64,000 bases of DNA from Tubulanus polymorphus (Eukaryota; Nemertea; Palaeonemertea; Tubulaniformes; Tubulanidae). The stretch spans positions 28,178,001 through 28,242,000 of the forward strand of contig NC_134025.1 in assembly GCF_964204645.1 (NCBI RefSeq). Direction: 5' to 3'. The position numbers and the translations under genes are program-made. A model generated the notes under the pieces. It was not told where the DNA came from. It worked only from the letters and a program-made list of their open reading frames with translations, and ran no database searches. This document shows, piece by piece, positions 12,140 to 25,482 of this stretch (position 1 is the stretch's first letter; every line of letters begins with the position of its first letter).

Positions 12140-14886
12140 TTAATTTCTGTTAATTGTCATTCGTAGAGTAGTTACGTATGTTATAAAATTATTCTTCAGT
12201 GGATTCATTACATGTTTATTACAAAGTAATGTAACAGCTATAAATATACCTTGACACGAATTTAAACCATCAAATATGTACCATACTATTTCCTGTTCTA
12301 CAGCTATAGCTACAAATCCTATAATCCACGTCAAACCGATAATTATTGACATACGAAAAAATATATTGATTAAGGTCCGATGGACGGGCTGTTGATTCAA
12401 GGATTTCTTAGAACGAATTATACTCCTGATGATCAATACCGACATAACGGTATTACCGATAATAATAAGACCTACTGGTACAACAAAACTGTACAATAGG
12501 AAATTGAAATCTTTGATCCAACAGATTCTCGGATTTCCATAAACTACACCACGCAGAGACGTAGTGTCGCTGAAATGCAAGAATATACAAGGTATAACTA
12601 CCGAAATCGGAAGTAACCAGATTACTACAAGAAACCGAATGATTGATTTGTTCTGGTTAAACTTGAAAACTGTTGCTAGATTCGACGATAAAACGAAATA
12701 CATGTCAATGGCCAACGCCTTCATCGATACAAATACAACCAACCAAATGTAGTGTTTCAAAGCGGCAAAAGCCACGCATAAATACGAATTCGTAATTTCC
12801 ATAGTCGAAACGAGTAAAATGTGAGACAAAATCAACGAAATCGAAAGATTTAACAAAAGCTTACCAGGGAATGTTCGAAGTTTTGGCAAAATTATATACA
12901 TCATGACAGTCAAAGAAAGGCATATGATAGAAAGGCTACTTCCAGTTATAGTAATAATGAAATCAGTTGAAATTCGCGTAAGCTTAGTTGTTTTACATTT
13001 GTATGTTTTGTTGTTAGCGCTCTCAACAACTCGAATGCAATCTCGTAAAGGAGCCACGCACTTTTTCTTGTAGAAGTTTATTGGTCCGTAGTTGGTTCGG
13101 TTTAACTTGTAAACTTCGATTTCTCTCGTTTTCTCAGTGTAGATAATATTCTGACGTGATTTGGCTCCAATCATCGGTTTGAATATTTCGAATTGATTGC
13201 AGTTAGTTTCATCATCAGTTTGCATAATCAATTCCACATCAACTGCAAATATTTGATCTTCAAACACCCAGGTGGATAACAAATTCGTAATTTCCATTTC
13301 TTGCCGCCATAATGTATTTGAATCGAGGTTAGATGATACCAAATCAAATTCTTTTTCACCCGAAAAGCTGTAATTTCCTCTAAAAAAACTTGATTCTATG
13401 ATTGTCTCTTCATAGTGGTAAATCAACATAGCATTCCAACTGCAATCCTTTCCAAGATACCACAACCATTTATTCAGGTCGTCGATGTCACCTACAATAG
13501 GCGTTACTTTAGTGCTTTCCAATGTATATTTTATCTTCATTTGAACATTAATAATCATTCTAGTTCGGTCTAAACTACACATTTCACCATTTTTCTTGTA
13601 TCCTAACGCGCACCCCTCTTTAACACACATCAGCTTGGTGTAATCAAATATTTCATTATAGTCATCACATTCAGATGTTATTGGGAACAAAAAGACATTG
13701 TTACCTCGAGTTTTTAAACCACTTGTTAAGCTAAAATCTAAAAGAATATTGAGTCCACCGATTACATACGTTGGCGATTTTTTACGCGGTTCTATACAAA
13801 ATAGATTATCTTCTTCAATCTTTTTAGCCTTTTGCAAACAAACAATACAGTGATAATTCTTATAGACAATCATTTTCCCGTCCTCGATGCGCGCAACAGG
13901 TTGGTAAACAATTTTACATGCCCTACAGTCAGGGCTGTTATAATTTGAGAGGTAATAGGGACTACTTGATTTTTGGAGGCCTCGAGGATTTTCAATATCG
14001 TTTAGAAATTCGTAAGTGTTCATCGAAATGACGTCATTGCTAGGAAACCAATTTCCGAGACATTCAATTTTTTGCATTTCAGGCTTAGCAGTGAATATGA
14101 TTGAACAATCTTGCTGTATTTCCGATAGTTTACTTACATTTGATAAAATTGCGTTCAGTTCGTTTCTCGTAGTTAGATTTTTACATTCGAGTGTGATTTC
14201 GGGTAGAGTTAATTCAGATAATTCAAAACCGTGACATTGCGCGCAAAATATATTACGAAAAGGCAGAACTCCCTTCACGTGTACAGGCATCTCGTCATGA
14301 ATATTTTCTTTCTTTCTTCTTTCGTTCTCACATCTATCTCTTGTACCGTCCTGATCGACAAATGAGTCCGGACATTTGTTTATTATCCAGCTCCCAGAGT
14401 CACCAGAATATGAACTGAGACACGAAGCATATTCGCGATATCTGGCCATCATCGAACGAGCGGCCGATTGTTTGCGGTCGTAAATGCCATTTGTACAAGC
14501 AAGCGATGGAAGGCAACACATTGCCGACAACTCACAATTTACATCGCACTGACACCTATGCAGAGTATTCGGACAGTCTGCTGTTCGAGATCCATCAAAA
14601 TCATAAACAGCTTGGACTTTTGTGTAAAATATGGTTTCATTACTGACAGTGATATTATATAAATTCCCGTTATCAAAGAAACCACCGAACGTACCACCTT
14701 CACTGACACCAATTTCTGAAAAAGTATCACGAAAGTATCTCGACCCATTTTCATACAATAATCTCACCTGTGCAAGAAAAAGATAAAATCTTAATTTTCC
14801 TTTTAACTTATGGAAATTAGAGACTTGTCATTATTACCTGATGTGAAGATAGCGAGTATACAAAGAACTGCTATTTGAACCTCCAT
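12140..14886 (-). CDS. Class B-like 7TM receptor (Methuselah-like), copy 1
   Basis: Two coding exons: 14838-14886 (MEVQIAVLCILAIFTS, a signal peptide) and 12140-14715; 874 residues. The acceptor is TTTTTCAG just before 14715. It restores phase, whereas the more obvious CACAG at 14768 would give an early stop. The ectodomain of about 580 residues is cysteine-rich: a somatomedin-B-like cluster (CPNTLHRCQCDVNCELSAMC) near 65-90, then CAQCHG and further Cys pairs, with many N-glycosylation sites. The last 275 residues hold seven hydrophobic helices with class B features (FPGKLLLNLSISL in TM2, LTWIIGF in TM6). No GPS/GAIN cleavage motif was seen. This is the Methuselah-like type of cell-surface receptor found in many invertebrates. 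The ligand is unknown. Confidence 0.9.
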
Positions 14887-14932
14887 AGTGAGTTGATATT
14901 CTGCACTGAGGAGTAAGATGCGAATTCAACAG

Positions 14933-14938
14933 TTTATA
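14933..14938 (-). promoter_or_regulatory. TATA box, receptor copy 1
   Basis: TATAAA on the coding strand lies about 48 bp before the start codon, followed 30 bp later by an initiator-like TCAGTGC. It is conserved in the other copies at 20205-20210 and 25477-25482. The 5' UTR would be very short. Confidence 0.55.
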
Positions 14939-15699
14939 TTTCATCAGGCGTTTATTCAATATCGTGACGCTTTTGAAAATCAATTAACCTCTTCATTAGT
15001 CCTGGTCACGATTAATCTATCAGATAAAACATTTGGATTTGACAAATTGATATAATGGCGAAACATGCGTGCTAGCGAGGAGAGGGTATTAGATTACGAA
15101 GTGTTCGGTGTTCCTTCTTAAAGCATCAATTACTAGAATAAACTACATTGACATGCATCTTTATGTGTAAGCAATGGAGCGATTTCAATCGAATATTTTA
15201 GTTAATGGGGTGATTTTCGATTCTGTCTTAACAAATTAGAAAATTTAGTGGCAATAAATTCAAAGTATTACCATACAACGGGCGTAGGTAAACTTAATAA
15301 AGGTAAGCTTAATAAACCAAGGTACTTTGCGGGGTATAGGTTTAGTCCAGCCATTATCCTTGGATCAGGTCTGAACCAAACGTACGAGCAATAATGATAA
15401 ATAAATTCTGATTTCACGTTATACGGAGCTGGTTATTTTATTAAACTGAATCAATTTTTGTTTGACAGTATTCCTTGATTCAATGAGGTTTTTTCAAAAA
15501 AAGACATTTTATCTTTGAGGCTTTGTGGTATCATTATCTTTCATTCAATATCAGGGATTATTAGATCCTCGGATTTCAACTCCATACACCGGCACACGAA
15601 TACTAATCGCCATCTATATGATATGTACGTAACTAGTTTTATATATTTGTGACGCGTAGTATGATGAAAATCCCACTCTTAGAATGAATACATAGAGTC

Positions 15700-15990
15700 C
15701 GGAAAGTTTTCTTCAGCTAGTGTCTTTTTCGATGTTTCGACCGTTTCCTAATATAGTCATCCTCAGGAATACTTAAGCCAAGAAAATGACTAGATAACAC
15801 AGTCCAGAACATAGAGAATGATAAGTAATAAGATGTGACACAAACTAGGGATACATATATTAGCGCCACAATACGGAATTCATCAATCGATACCTCGGAC
15901 ACGTACTTCCGGCGTTTATGATCGAGGACATTATGATCGATTTTTTTCCGATTGGATTTCTAAAAAAATTGTAGATTCCAGCTTACACCA
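15700..15990. mobile_element. Possible retroelement remnant in the receptor spacer
   Basis: The minus strand reads GAGGATGACTATATTAGG followed by GGTCGAAACATCG. This motif pair is often seen at ends of Penelope-like or other retroelement fragments in animals. The block is present in the spacers of copies 1 and 2 (second copy about 20970-21260) but not in the spacer of copy 3, as expected for an insertion. Boundaries are approximate and no reverse transcriptase remains. Confidence 0.3.
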
Positions 15991-17414
15991 ACGCAGCCAA
16001 TTTCGTATTTTTGATTATCACTTGCATTCAGGCCTATTCTCATTATTATCATTATTCTATATCTAGAAGTATTTGAGTTTATTTTCGTCTTTGATTTTCA
16101 GTTTAAAAACCCAGAAATTGCATGAAGAAAATGGAATAAATGAAATAATCTTTATAAACGATTGATAAAATTTGTTGTAGCTTTTGTGATTACAAAATAA
16201 TTGATATATACGATTTAAGATATATTCCCATCAATAATGGTAAGATATATTCCCATAATAAAATTAATGGTCTTTATCTCGCAGATTCGACGTTGCGTCC
16301 TCATGCTTGTCATGTGTGATTTTGTAATCTGTATACAATTCACCATTAATTCATCGAATGATATTTTATCAATTTATTGATTCTGAGATATTTTAGTTTT
16401 TAGAATGAATGAAATGAATTCAGTCGTACACAAACCCTCTCGTTGACGGAGCGGCGGAACCTTATTTCAATTTTCTGATAAAACGAACCAACAGTCAAAT
16501 GATCAATTTAGTCAAATGAGATAAAATGAATCTCAAACTAGTTCTGATAAACTTTGATAGTTCTAATATTGCCGTTTATTGGCGTAAAAAATGTCAGATT
16601 TGAATTTTGTTGCGAATACTTCAGGCTACATCGTAGCTTCAAATAGGCTTACCCCGGTATGTGACAAACTGCCGCTAAATAAATCTAGTTCTAGGATTTT
16701 CAAAGTTTTTCTAAATTTGTCTACATGATATCTACATATTAGTTTCCTCGTCCGAATCTTGCTTTTCTTTTATCGTGAAATGATGTTAACGTTTACCGGT
16801 CAGTAATCATAGAGGCGAGTGACTTTATATTGGAAATACTTTGTATTTTCTAACTGTCTGTGAAAAACATAGATGGCTGGAATGTTGATCGTTCAATAGC
16901 TGCTGGTTGATAGAGGATTGCTAAAGATTTCCATATGACAGACTTTCCGTAAAAAACAACATAGAGCCAAAGGTCTGATGAATTAACATCTTTTATTTGT
17001 ACATTACGACATTATTACCACACAGCTGGTTTAGAATCGTTATATATTCTAAATCAAAATAACCATTAAAGCATATACGTCATAGGCCTCTATATATTAA
17101 ATGTAGAATGAAACTATCTTTTAAGAAAGGAGGGGTCCGAAAGAAGAGGATGAATAAATACATCAAAATATTTAATTTCAAAGAAACCAAATGATATGAT
17201 ATTTAAACCATTGAATAATAAGTGAATGAATTCTTTACGAATGTAACAACATCATTCAAGAAAACGGTGATAATGCATTGAACACCTACAATATACATGT
17301 GTTTATATTTCTAACAACTTTTCGATGAATATCCAAGAGGCTTTTTCTTTCAAGAATGAATTACACAAGGACGTACTGCGCTGGATGTCGCTTGAAAAAT
17401 AAACCATCGATTAG

Positions 17415-20158
17415 TTAATTTGTGTTAATTGTCATTCGTGGAGTAGTTACGCGTGTTTTGAAATAATTCTTCAGTGGATTCATCACATGTTTATTACAAA
17501 GTAATGTAACAGCTATGAATATACCTTGACACGAATTTAAACCATCAAATATGTACCATACTATTTCCTGTTCTACAGCTATAGCTACAAATCCTATAAT
17601 CCACGTCAAACCGATAATTATTGACATACGAAAAAATATACTGATTAAGGTCCGATGGGCGGGCTGTTGATTCAAGGATTTCTTAGAACGAATTATACTC
17701 CTGATGATCAATACCGACATAACGGTATTACCGATAATAATAAGACCTACTGGTACAACAAAACTGTACAATATGAAATTAAAATCTTTGATCCAACAGA
17801 TTCTCGGATTTCCATAAACTACACCACGCAGAGACGTAGTGTCGCTGAAATGCAAGAATATACAAGGTATAACTACCGAAATCGGAAGTAACCAGATTAC
17901 TACAAGAAACCGAATGATTGATTTGTTCTGGTTAAACTCGAAAACTGTTGCTAGATTCGACGATAAAACGAAATACATGTCAATGGCCAACGCCTTCATC
18001 GATACAAATACAACCAACCAAATGTAGTGTTTCAAAGCGGCAAAAGCCACGCATAAATACGAATTCGTAATTTCCATAGTCGAAACGAGTAAAATGTGAG
18101 ACAAAAGTAACGAAATCGATAGATTTAACAAAAGCTTACCAGGGAATGTTCGAAGTTTTGGCAAAATTACATACATCATGACGGTCAAAGAAAGGCATAT
18201 GATAGAAAGGCTACTTCCATTTATAGTAATAATGAAATCAGTTGAAATTCGCGTAAGCTTAGTTGTTTTACATTTGTATGTTTTGTTGTTAGCGCTCTCA
18301 ACAACTCGAATGCAATCTCGTAAAGGAGCCGTGCACTTCTTCTTGTAGACGTTCATTGGTCCGTAGTTGGTTCGGTTTAACTTGTAAACTTCGATTTCTC
18401 TCGTTTTCTCGGTGTAGATAATATTCTGATGTGATTTGGCTCCAATCATCGGTTTGAATATTTCGAATTGATTGCAGTTAGTTTCATCATCAGGTTGCAT
18501 AATCAATTCCACATCAACTGCAAATATATGATCTTCAAACACCCAGGTGGATAACAAATTCGTAATTTCCAAATCTTGCCGCCATATTGTATTTGAATCG
18601 AGGTTAGATGATACCAAATCAAATTCTTGTTCGCCTAATAAGCTGTAATTTCGTTTATAAAATCCTGATTCCATGATTGTCTCTTCATAGTGGTAAATCA
18701 ACATAGCATTCCAACTGCAATTCTTTCCAACATACCGCAACCATTTATTCAGGTCGTCGATGTCACCTACAATAGGCGCTTCTTTAGTGCTTTCCCATGT
18801 ATATTTTATCTTCAATCGAACATTGATATTAAGTCTAGTTCGGTCTAAACTACACATTTCACCATTTTTCTTGTATCCTAACGCGCACCCCTCTTTAACA
18901 CACATCAGCTTGGTATAATCAAACATTTCATTATTGTCGTCACATTCAGATGTTATTGGGAGAAATACATTGTTACCTCGAGTTTTTAAACCACTTGTAA
19001 AGCTAAAATCTAAAAGAATATTGAGTCCACCGATTATTGATATTGGCGATTTTTTACGCGGTTCTATACAAAATAGATTATCTTCTTCAATCTTTTTAGC
19101 CTTTTGCAAACAAACAATACAGTGATAATTCTTATAGACAATCATTTTCCCGTCCTCGATGCGCGCAACAGGTTGGTAAACAATTTTACATGCCCTACAG
19201 TCAGGGCTGTTATAATTTGAAAGGTAATAGGGACTACTTGAGTTTTGGAGGCCTCGAGGATTTTCAATATCGTTTAGAAATTCGTAAGTGTTCATCGAAA
19301 TGACGTCAATGCTAGGAAACCAATTTCCGAGACATTCAATTTTTTGCATTTCAGGCTTAGCAGTGAATATGATTGAACAATCTTGCTGTATTTCCGATAG
19401 TTTACTTACATTTGATAAAATTGCGTTCAGTTCGTTTCTCGTAGTCAGATTTTTACATTCGAGTGTGATTTCGGGTAGAGTTAATTCAGATAATTCAAAA
19501 CCGTGACATTGCGCGCAAAATATATTACGAAAAGGCAGAGCTCCCTTCACGTGTACAGGCATCTCGTCATGAATATTTTCTTTACTTTTTCTTTCGTTCT
19601 CACATCTATCTCTTGTACCGTCCTGATCGACGAATGAGTCCGGACATTTGTTTATTATCCAGCTCCCAGAGTCACCAGAATATGAACTGAGACACGAAGC
19701 ATATTCGCGATATCTGGCCATCATCGAACGAGCGGCCGATTGTTTGCGGTCGTAAATGCCATTTGTACAAGCAAGCGATGGAAGGCAACACATTGCCGAC
19801 AACTCACAATTTACATCGCACTGACACCCATGCAGAGTATTCGGACAGTCTGCTGTTCGAGATCCATCAAAATCATAAACAGCTTGGACTTTTGTGTAAA
19901 ATATGGTTTCATTACTGACAGTGATATTATATAAATTCCCGTTATCAAAGAAACCACCGAACGTACCACCTTCACTGACACCAATTTCTGAAAAAGTATC
20001 ACGAAAGTATCTCGACCCATTTTCATACAATAATCTCACCTGTGCAAGAAAAAGATAAAATCTTAATTTTCCTTTTAACTTATGGAAATTAGAGACTTGT
20101 CATTATTACCTGATGTGAAGATAGCGAGTATACAAAGAGCTGCTATTTGAACCTCCAT
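17415..20158 (-). CDS. Class B-like 7TM receptor (Methuselah-like), copy 2 (chimeric)
   Basis: Coding exons 20110-20158 (signal peptide) and 17415-19987; 873 residues, with the same splice structure and TATA box as copy 1. The N-terminal third is nearly identical to copy 1 (IGVSEGGTFGGFFDNGN, NDIENPRGLQ). From about residue 290 on it follows copy 3 (LLDFSFTSGLK, SGFYKRNYSLLGEQEFDL, C-terminal FKTRVTTPRMTINTN). The switch falls at roughly 19228-19255. Private changes include FEFNQNKS in the second intracellular loop region and SIDVISMN in the ectodomain. The full open frame, signal peptide and seven helices suggest a working receptor. Confidence 0.9.
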
Positions 20159-22370
20159 AGTGAGTTGATATTCTGCACTGAGGAGTAAGATGCGAATTCA
20201 ACAGTTTATATTTCATCAGGCGTTTATTCAATATCGTGACGCTTTTGAAAATCAATTAACCTCTTCATTAGTCCTGGTCACGATTAATCTATCAGATAAA
20301 ACATTTGGATTTGACAAATTGATATAATGGCGAAACATGCGTGCTAGGGAGGAGAGGTATTAGATTACGAAGTGTTTGGTGTTCCTTCTTAAAGCATCAA
20401 TTACTAGAATAAACTTCATTGACATGCATCTTTATGTGTAAGCAATGGAGCGATTTCAATCGAATATTTTAGTTAATGGGGTGATTTTCGATTCTGTCTT
20501 AACAAATTAGAAAATTTAGTGGCAATAAATTCAAAGTATTACCATACAACGGGCGTAGGTAAACTTAATAAAGGTAAGCTTAATGAAACAAGGTACTTTG
20601 CGGGGTATAGGTTTAGTCCGGCCATTATCCTTGGATCAGGTCTGAACCAAACGTACGAGCGATAATGATAAATAAATTCTGATTTCACGTTATACGGAGC
20701 TGGTTATTTTATTAAACTGAATCAATTTTTGTTTGACAGTATTCCGTGATTCAATGAGGTTTTTTCAAAAAAAGACATTTTATCTTTGAGGCTTTGTGGT
20801 ATCATTATCTTTCATTCAATATCAGGGATTATTAGATCCTCGGATTTCAACTCCATACATCGGCACACGAATACTAATCGCCATCTATATGATATGTACG
20901 TAACTAGTTTTATGTATGTGATGCGTAGTATGATGAAAATCCCACTCTTAGAATGAATACATAGAGTCCGGAAAGTTTTCTTCAGCTAGTGTCTTTTTCG
21001 ATGTTTCGACCGTTTCCTAATATAGTCATCCTCAGGAATACTTAAGCCAAGAAAATGACTAGATAACACAGTCCAGAACATAGAGAATGATAAGTAATAA
21101 GATGTGACACAAACTAGGGATACATATATTAGCGCCACAATACGGAATTCATCAATCGATACCTCGGACACGTACTTCCGGCGTTTATGATCGAGGACAT
21201 TATGATCGATTTTTTTCCAATTGGATTTCTAAAAAAATTGTAGATTCCAGCTTACACCAACGCAGCCAATTTCGTATTTTTGATTATCACTTGCATTCAG
21301 GCCTATTCTCATTATTATCATTATTCTATATCTAGAAGTATTTGAGTTTATTTTCGTCTTTGATTTTCAGTTTAAAAACCCAGAAATTGCATGAAGAAAA
21401 TGGAATAAATGAAATAATCTTTATAAACGATTGATAAAATTTGTTGTAGCTTCTGTGATTACAAAATAATTGATATATACGATTTAAGATATATTCCCAT
21501 CAATAATGGTAAGATATATTCCCATAATAAAATTAATGGTCTTTATCTCGCAGATTCGACGTTGCGTCCTCATGCTTGTCATGTGTGATTTTGTAATCTG
21601 TATACAATTCACCATTAATTCATCGAATGATATTTTATCAATTTATTGATTCTGAGATATTTTAGTTTTTAGAATGAATGAAATGAATTCAGTCGTACAC
21701 AAACCCTCTCGTTGACGGAGCGGCGGAACCTTATTTCAATTTTCTGATAAAACGAACCAACAGTCAAATGATCAATATAGTCAAATGAGATAAAATGAAT
21801 CTCAAACTAGTTCTGATAAACTTTGATAGTTCTAATATTGCCGTTTATTGCCGTAAAAAATGTCAGATTTGAATTTTGTTGCGAATACTTCAGGCTACAT
21901 CGTAGCTTCAAATAGGCTTACCCCGGTATGTGACAAACTGCCGCTAAATAAATCTAGTTCTAGGATTTTCAAAGTTTTTCTAAATTTGTCTACATGATAT
22001 CTACATATTAGTTTCCTCGTCCGAATCTTGCTTTTCTTTTATCGTGAAATGATGTTAACGTTTACCGGTCAGTAATAATAGAGGCGAGTGACTTTATAAT
22101 GGAAATAATTCGTATTTTCTAACTTTCTGTGAAAAACGTGAATGGCGATGGCTGGAATGTTGATCGTTCAATAGCTGCTGGTTGATAGAGGATTGCTAAA
22201 GATTTCCATATGACGAACTTTCCGTAAATAACAACATAGAGCCAAAGATTTGATGAATTAACATCTTTTATTTGTACATTACGACATTATTACCACACAG
22301 CTGGTTTAGAATCGTTATATATTCTAAATCAAAATAACCATTAAAGCATATACGTCATAGGCCTCTATAT
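20159..22370. other. Upstream spacer of receptor copy 2 (no gene)
   Basis: Near-identical repeat of 14887-17100, including the retroelement-like block and the relic exon-like stretch near 21557. It joins directly to the 3' UTR region of copy 3. Confidence 0.7.
20205..20210 (-). promoter_or_regulatory. TATA box, receptor copy 2
   Basis: Same position and surroundings as in copy 1. The promoter region is almost identical between copies 1 and 2, so the two are expected to share expression. Confidence 0.5.
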
Positions 22371-22689
22371 ATAAAATGTAGAATGAAACTATCTTTTAAG
22401 AAAGGAGGGGTCCGAAAGAAGAGGATGAATAAATACATCAAAATATTTAATTTCAAAGGAACCAAATGATATGATATTTAAACCATTGAATAATAAGTGA
22501 ATGAATTCTTTACGAACGTAACAACATCATTCAAGAAAACGGTGATAATGCATTGAACACCTACAATATACATGTGTTTATATTTCTAACAACTTTTCGA
22601 TGAATATCCAAGAGGCTTTTTCTTTCAAGAATGAATTACACAAGGACGTACTGCGCTGGATGTCGCTTGAAAAATAAACCATCGATTAG

Positions 22690-25430
22690 TTAATTTGTGT
22701 TAATTGTCATTCGTGGAGTAGTTACGCGTGTTTTGAAATAATTCTTCAGTGGATTCATTACATGTTTATTACAAAGTAATGTAACGGCTATGAATATACC
22801 TTGACACGAATTTAAACCATCAAATATGTACCATACTATTTCCTGTTCTACAGCTATAGCTACAAATCCTATAATCCACGTCAAACCGATGATTATTGAC
22901 ATACGAAAAAATATACTGATTAAGGTCCGATGGGCGGGCTGTTGATTCAAGGATTTCTTAGAACGAATTATACTCCTGATGATCAATACCGACATAACGG
23001 TATTACCGATAATAATAAGACCTACTGGTACAACAAAACTGTACAATAGGAAATTGAAATCTTTGATCCAACAGATTCTCGGATTTCCATAAACTACACC
23101 ACGCAGAGACGTAGTGTCGCTGAAATGCAAGAATATACAAGGTATAACTACCGACATCGGAAGCAACCAGATTACTACAAGAAACCGAATGATTGATTTG
23201 TTCTGGTTAAACTTGAAAACTGTTGCTAGATTCGACGATAAAACGAAATACATGTCAATGGCCAACGCCTTCATCGATACAAATACAACCAACCAAATGT
23301 AGTGTTTCAAAGCGGCAAAAGCCACGCATAAATACGAATTCGTAATTTCCATAGTCGAAACGAGTAAAATGTGAGACAAAAGTAACGAAATCGATAGATT
23401 TAACAAAAGCTTACCAGGGAATGTTCGAAGTTTTGGCAAAATTACATACATCATGACAGTCAAAGAAAGGCATATGATAGAAAGGCTACTTCCAGTTACA
23501 GTAATAATGAAATCAGTTGAAATTCGCGTAAGCTTAGTTGTTTTACATTTGTATGTTTTGTTGTTAGCGCTCTCAACAACTCGAATGCAATCTCGTAAAG
23601 GAGCCACGCACTTCTTCTTGTAGACGTTCATTGGTCCGTAGTTGGTTCGGTTTAACTTGTAAACTTCGATTTCTCTCGTTTTCTCGGTGTAGATAATATT
23701 CTGACGTGATTTGGCTCCAATCATCGGTTTGAATATTTCGAATTGATTGCAGTTAGTTTCATCATCAGGTTGCATAATCAATTCCACATCAACTGCAAAT
23801 ATATGATCTTCAAACACCCAGGTGGATAACAAATTCGTAATTTCCAATTCTTGCCGCCATAATGTATTTGAATCGAGGTTAGATGATACCAAATCAAATT
23901 CTTGTTCGCCTAATAAGCTGTAATTTCGTTTATAAAATCCTGATTCCATGATTGTCTCTTCATAGTGGTAAATCAACATAGCATTCCAACTGCAATTCTT
24001 TCCAACATACCGCAACCATTTATTCAGGTCGTCGATGTCACCTACAATAGGCGCTTCTTTAGTGCTTTCCCATGTATATTTTATCTTCAATCGAACATTG
24101 ATATTAAGTCTAGTTCGGTCTAAACTACACATTTCACCATTTTTCTTGTATCCTAACGCGCACCCCTCTTTAACACACATCAGCTTGGTATAATCAAACA
24201 TTTCATTATTGTCGTCACATTCAGATGTTATTGGGAGAAATACATTGTTACCTCGAGTTTTTAAACCACTTGTAAAGCTAAAATCTAAAAGAATATTGAG
24301 TCCACCGATTATTAATATTGGCGATTTTTTACGCGGTTCTATACAAAATAGATTATCTTCTTCAATCTTTTTAGCCTTTTGCAAACAAACAATACAGTGA
24401 TAATTCTTATAGACAATCATTTTCCCGTCCTCGATGCGCGCAACAGGTTGGTAAACAATTTTACATGCCCTACAGTCAGGGCTGTTATAATTTGAGAGGT
24501 AATAGGGACTACTTGAGTTTTGGAGGCCGCTAGGATTTTCAACATCGTTTAGATATTCGTAAGTGTTCATCGAAATGACGTCATTGCTAGGAAACCAATT
24601 TCCGAGACATTCAATTTTTTCCATTTCAGGCTTAGCAGTGAATGTGATTGAACAATCTTGCTGTATTTCCGATAGTTTACTTACATTTGATAAAATTGCG
24701 TTCAGTTCGTTTCTCGTAGTCAGATTTTTACATTCGAGTCTGATTTCGGGTAGAGTTAATTCAGATGTTTCAAAACCGTGACATTGCGCGCAAAATATAT
24801 TACGAAAAGGTAAAAGAGCTCCTTTCACGTGTACAGGCATCTCGTCATGAATATTTTCTTTCTTTCTTCTTTCGTTCTCACATCTATCCCTTGTACCGTC
24901 CTGATCGACGAATGAGTCCGGACATTTGTTTATTATCCAGCTCCCAGAGTCACCAGAATATGAACTGAGACACGAAGCATATTCGCGATATCTGGCCATC
25001 ATGGAACGAGCGGCCGATTGTTTGCGGTCGTAAATGCCATATGTACAAAGCGATGGAAGGCAACACATTGCCGACAACTCACAATTTACATCGCACTGAC
25101 ACCTATGCAGAATATTCGGACAGTCTGTTGTTCGAGATCCATCCAAATCAACAAAAGCTTTGACTTTTCTGTAAAATATGGTTTCATTACTGACAGTGAT
25201 ATTATATAAATCTGCGTCACGTAACACACCACCGAACGTACCACCTTCACTGAAACCAATTTCTGAAAAAGTATCACTAAAGTATCTTGATCTTTTTTCA
25301 TACAATAATCTCAACTGTGCAAGAAAAAGATAAAATCTTAATTTTACTTTTTACTTATGGAAATTAGAGACTTGTCCTTACCTGATGTGAAGATAGCGAG
25401 GATACAAAGAACTGCTATTCGAACCTCCAT
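22690..25430 (-). CDS. Class B-like 7TM receptor (Methuselah-like), copy 3
   Basis: Coding exons 25382-25430 (signal peptide MEVRIAVLCILAIFTS) and 22690-25262; 873 residues. It has the same architecture: signal peptide, somatomedin-B-like Cys cluster (CPNILHRCQCDVNCELSAMC), long N-glycosylated ectodomain, seven class B-like helices, short tail. The N-terminus is the most divergent of the three (GFSEGGTFGGVLRDADLYN, KVKAFVDLDG, and one residue fewer between CCLPS and GIYDRK). The remainder is nearly the same as copy 2. The divergence is concentrated in the part expected to lie furthest from the membrane, so ligand preference may differ. Confidence 0.9.
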
Positions 25431-25476
25431 AGTGAGTTGCTATTCTGCACTGAGGATTAAGATGCGAATTCAACAC

Positions 25477-25482
25477 TTTATA
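25477..25482 (-). promoter_or_regulatory. TATA box, receptor copy 3
   Basis: TATAAA on the coding strand, 47 bp before the start codon, conserved with the other two copies although the spacer further upstream has diverged. Confidence 0.5.

Larger units (their letters stand above)
14887..17100. other. Upstream spacer of receptor copy 1 (no gene)
   Basis: Non-coding and near-identical to 20159-22370. It contains a block at 15700-15990 that is absent from the spacer upstream of copy 3, and a relic plus-strand exon-like stretch starting after CTCGCAG at about 16283 that is related to the exon at 26563. A 61-residue frame at 15717-15902 (minus) is not supported as a gene. Confidence 0.7.

Noticed and set aside
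14539-14754. 71-residue minus-strand frame repeated in all three receptor units (also 19811-20026, 25086-25301)
   Set aside because: Shadow of the receptor N-terminal exon in another frame. It is what the wrong CACAG acceptor would lead into, and it stops early.
15717-15902. 61-residue frame with a hydrophobic segment, identical at 20986-21171
   Set aside because: Identity reflects the recent duplication of the spacer, not selection. The block is absent from the third spacer and reads through a retroelement-like motif.
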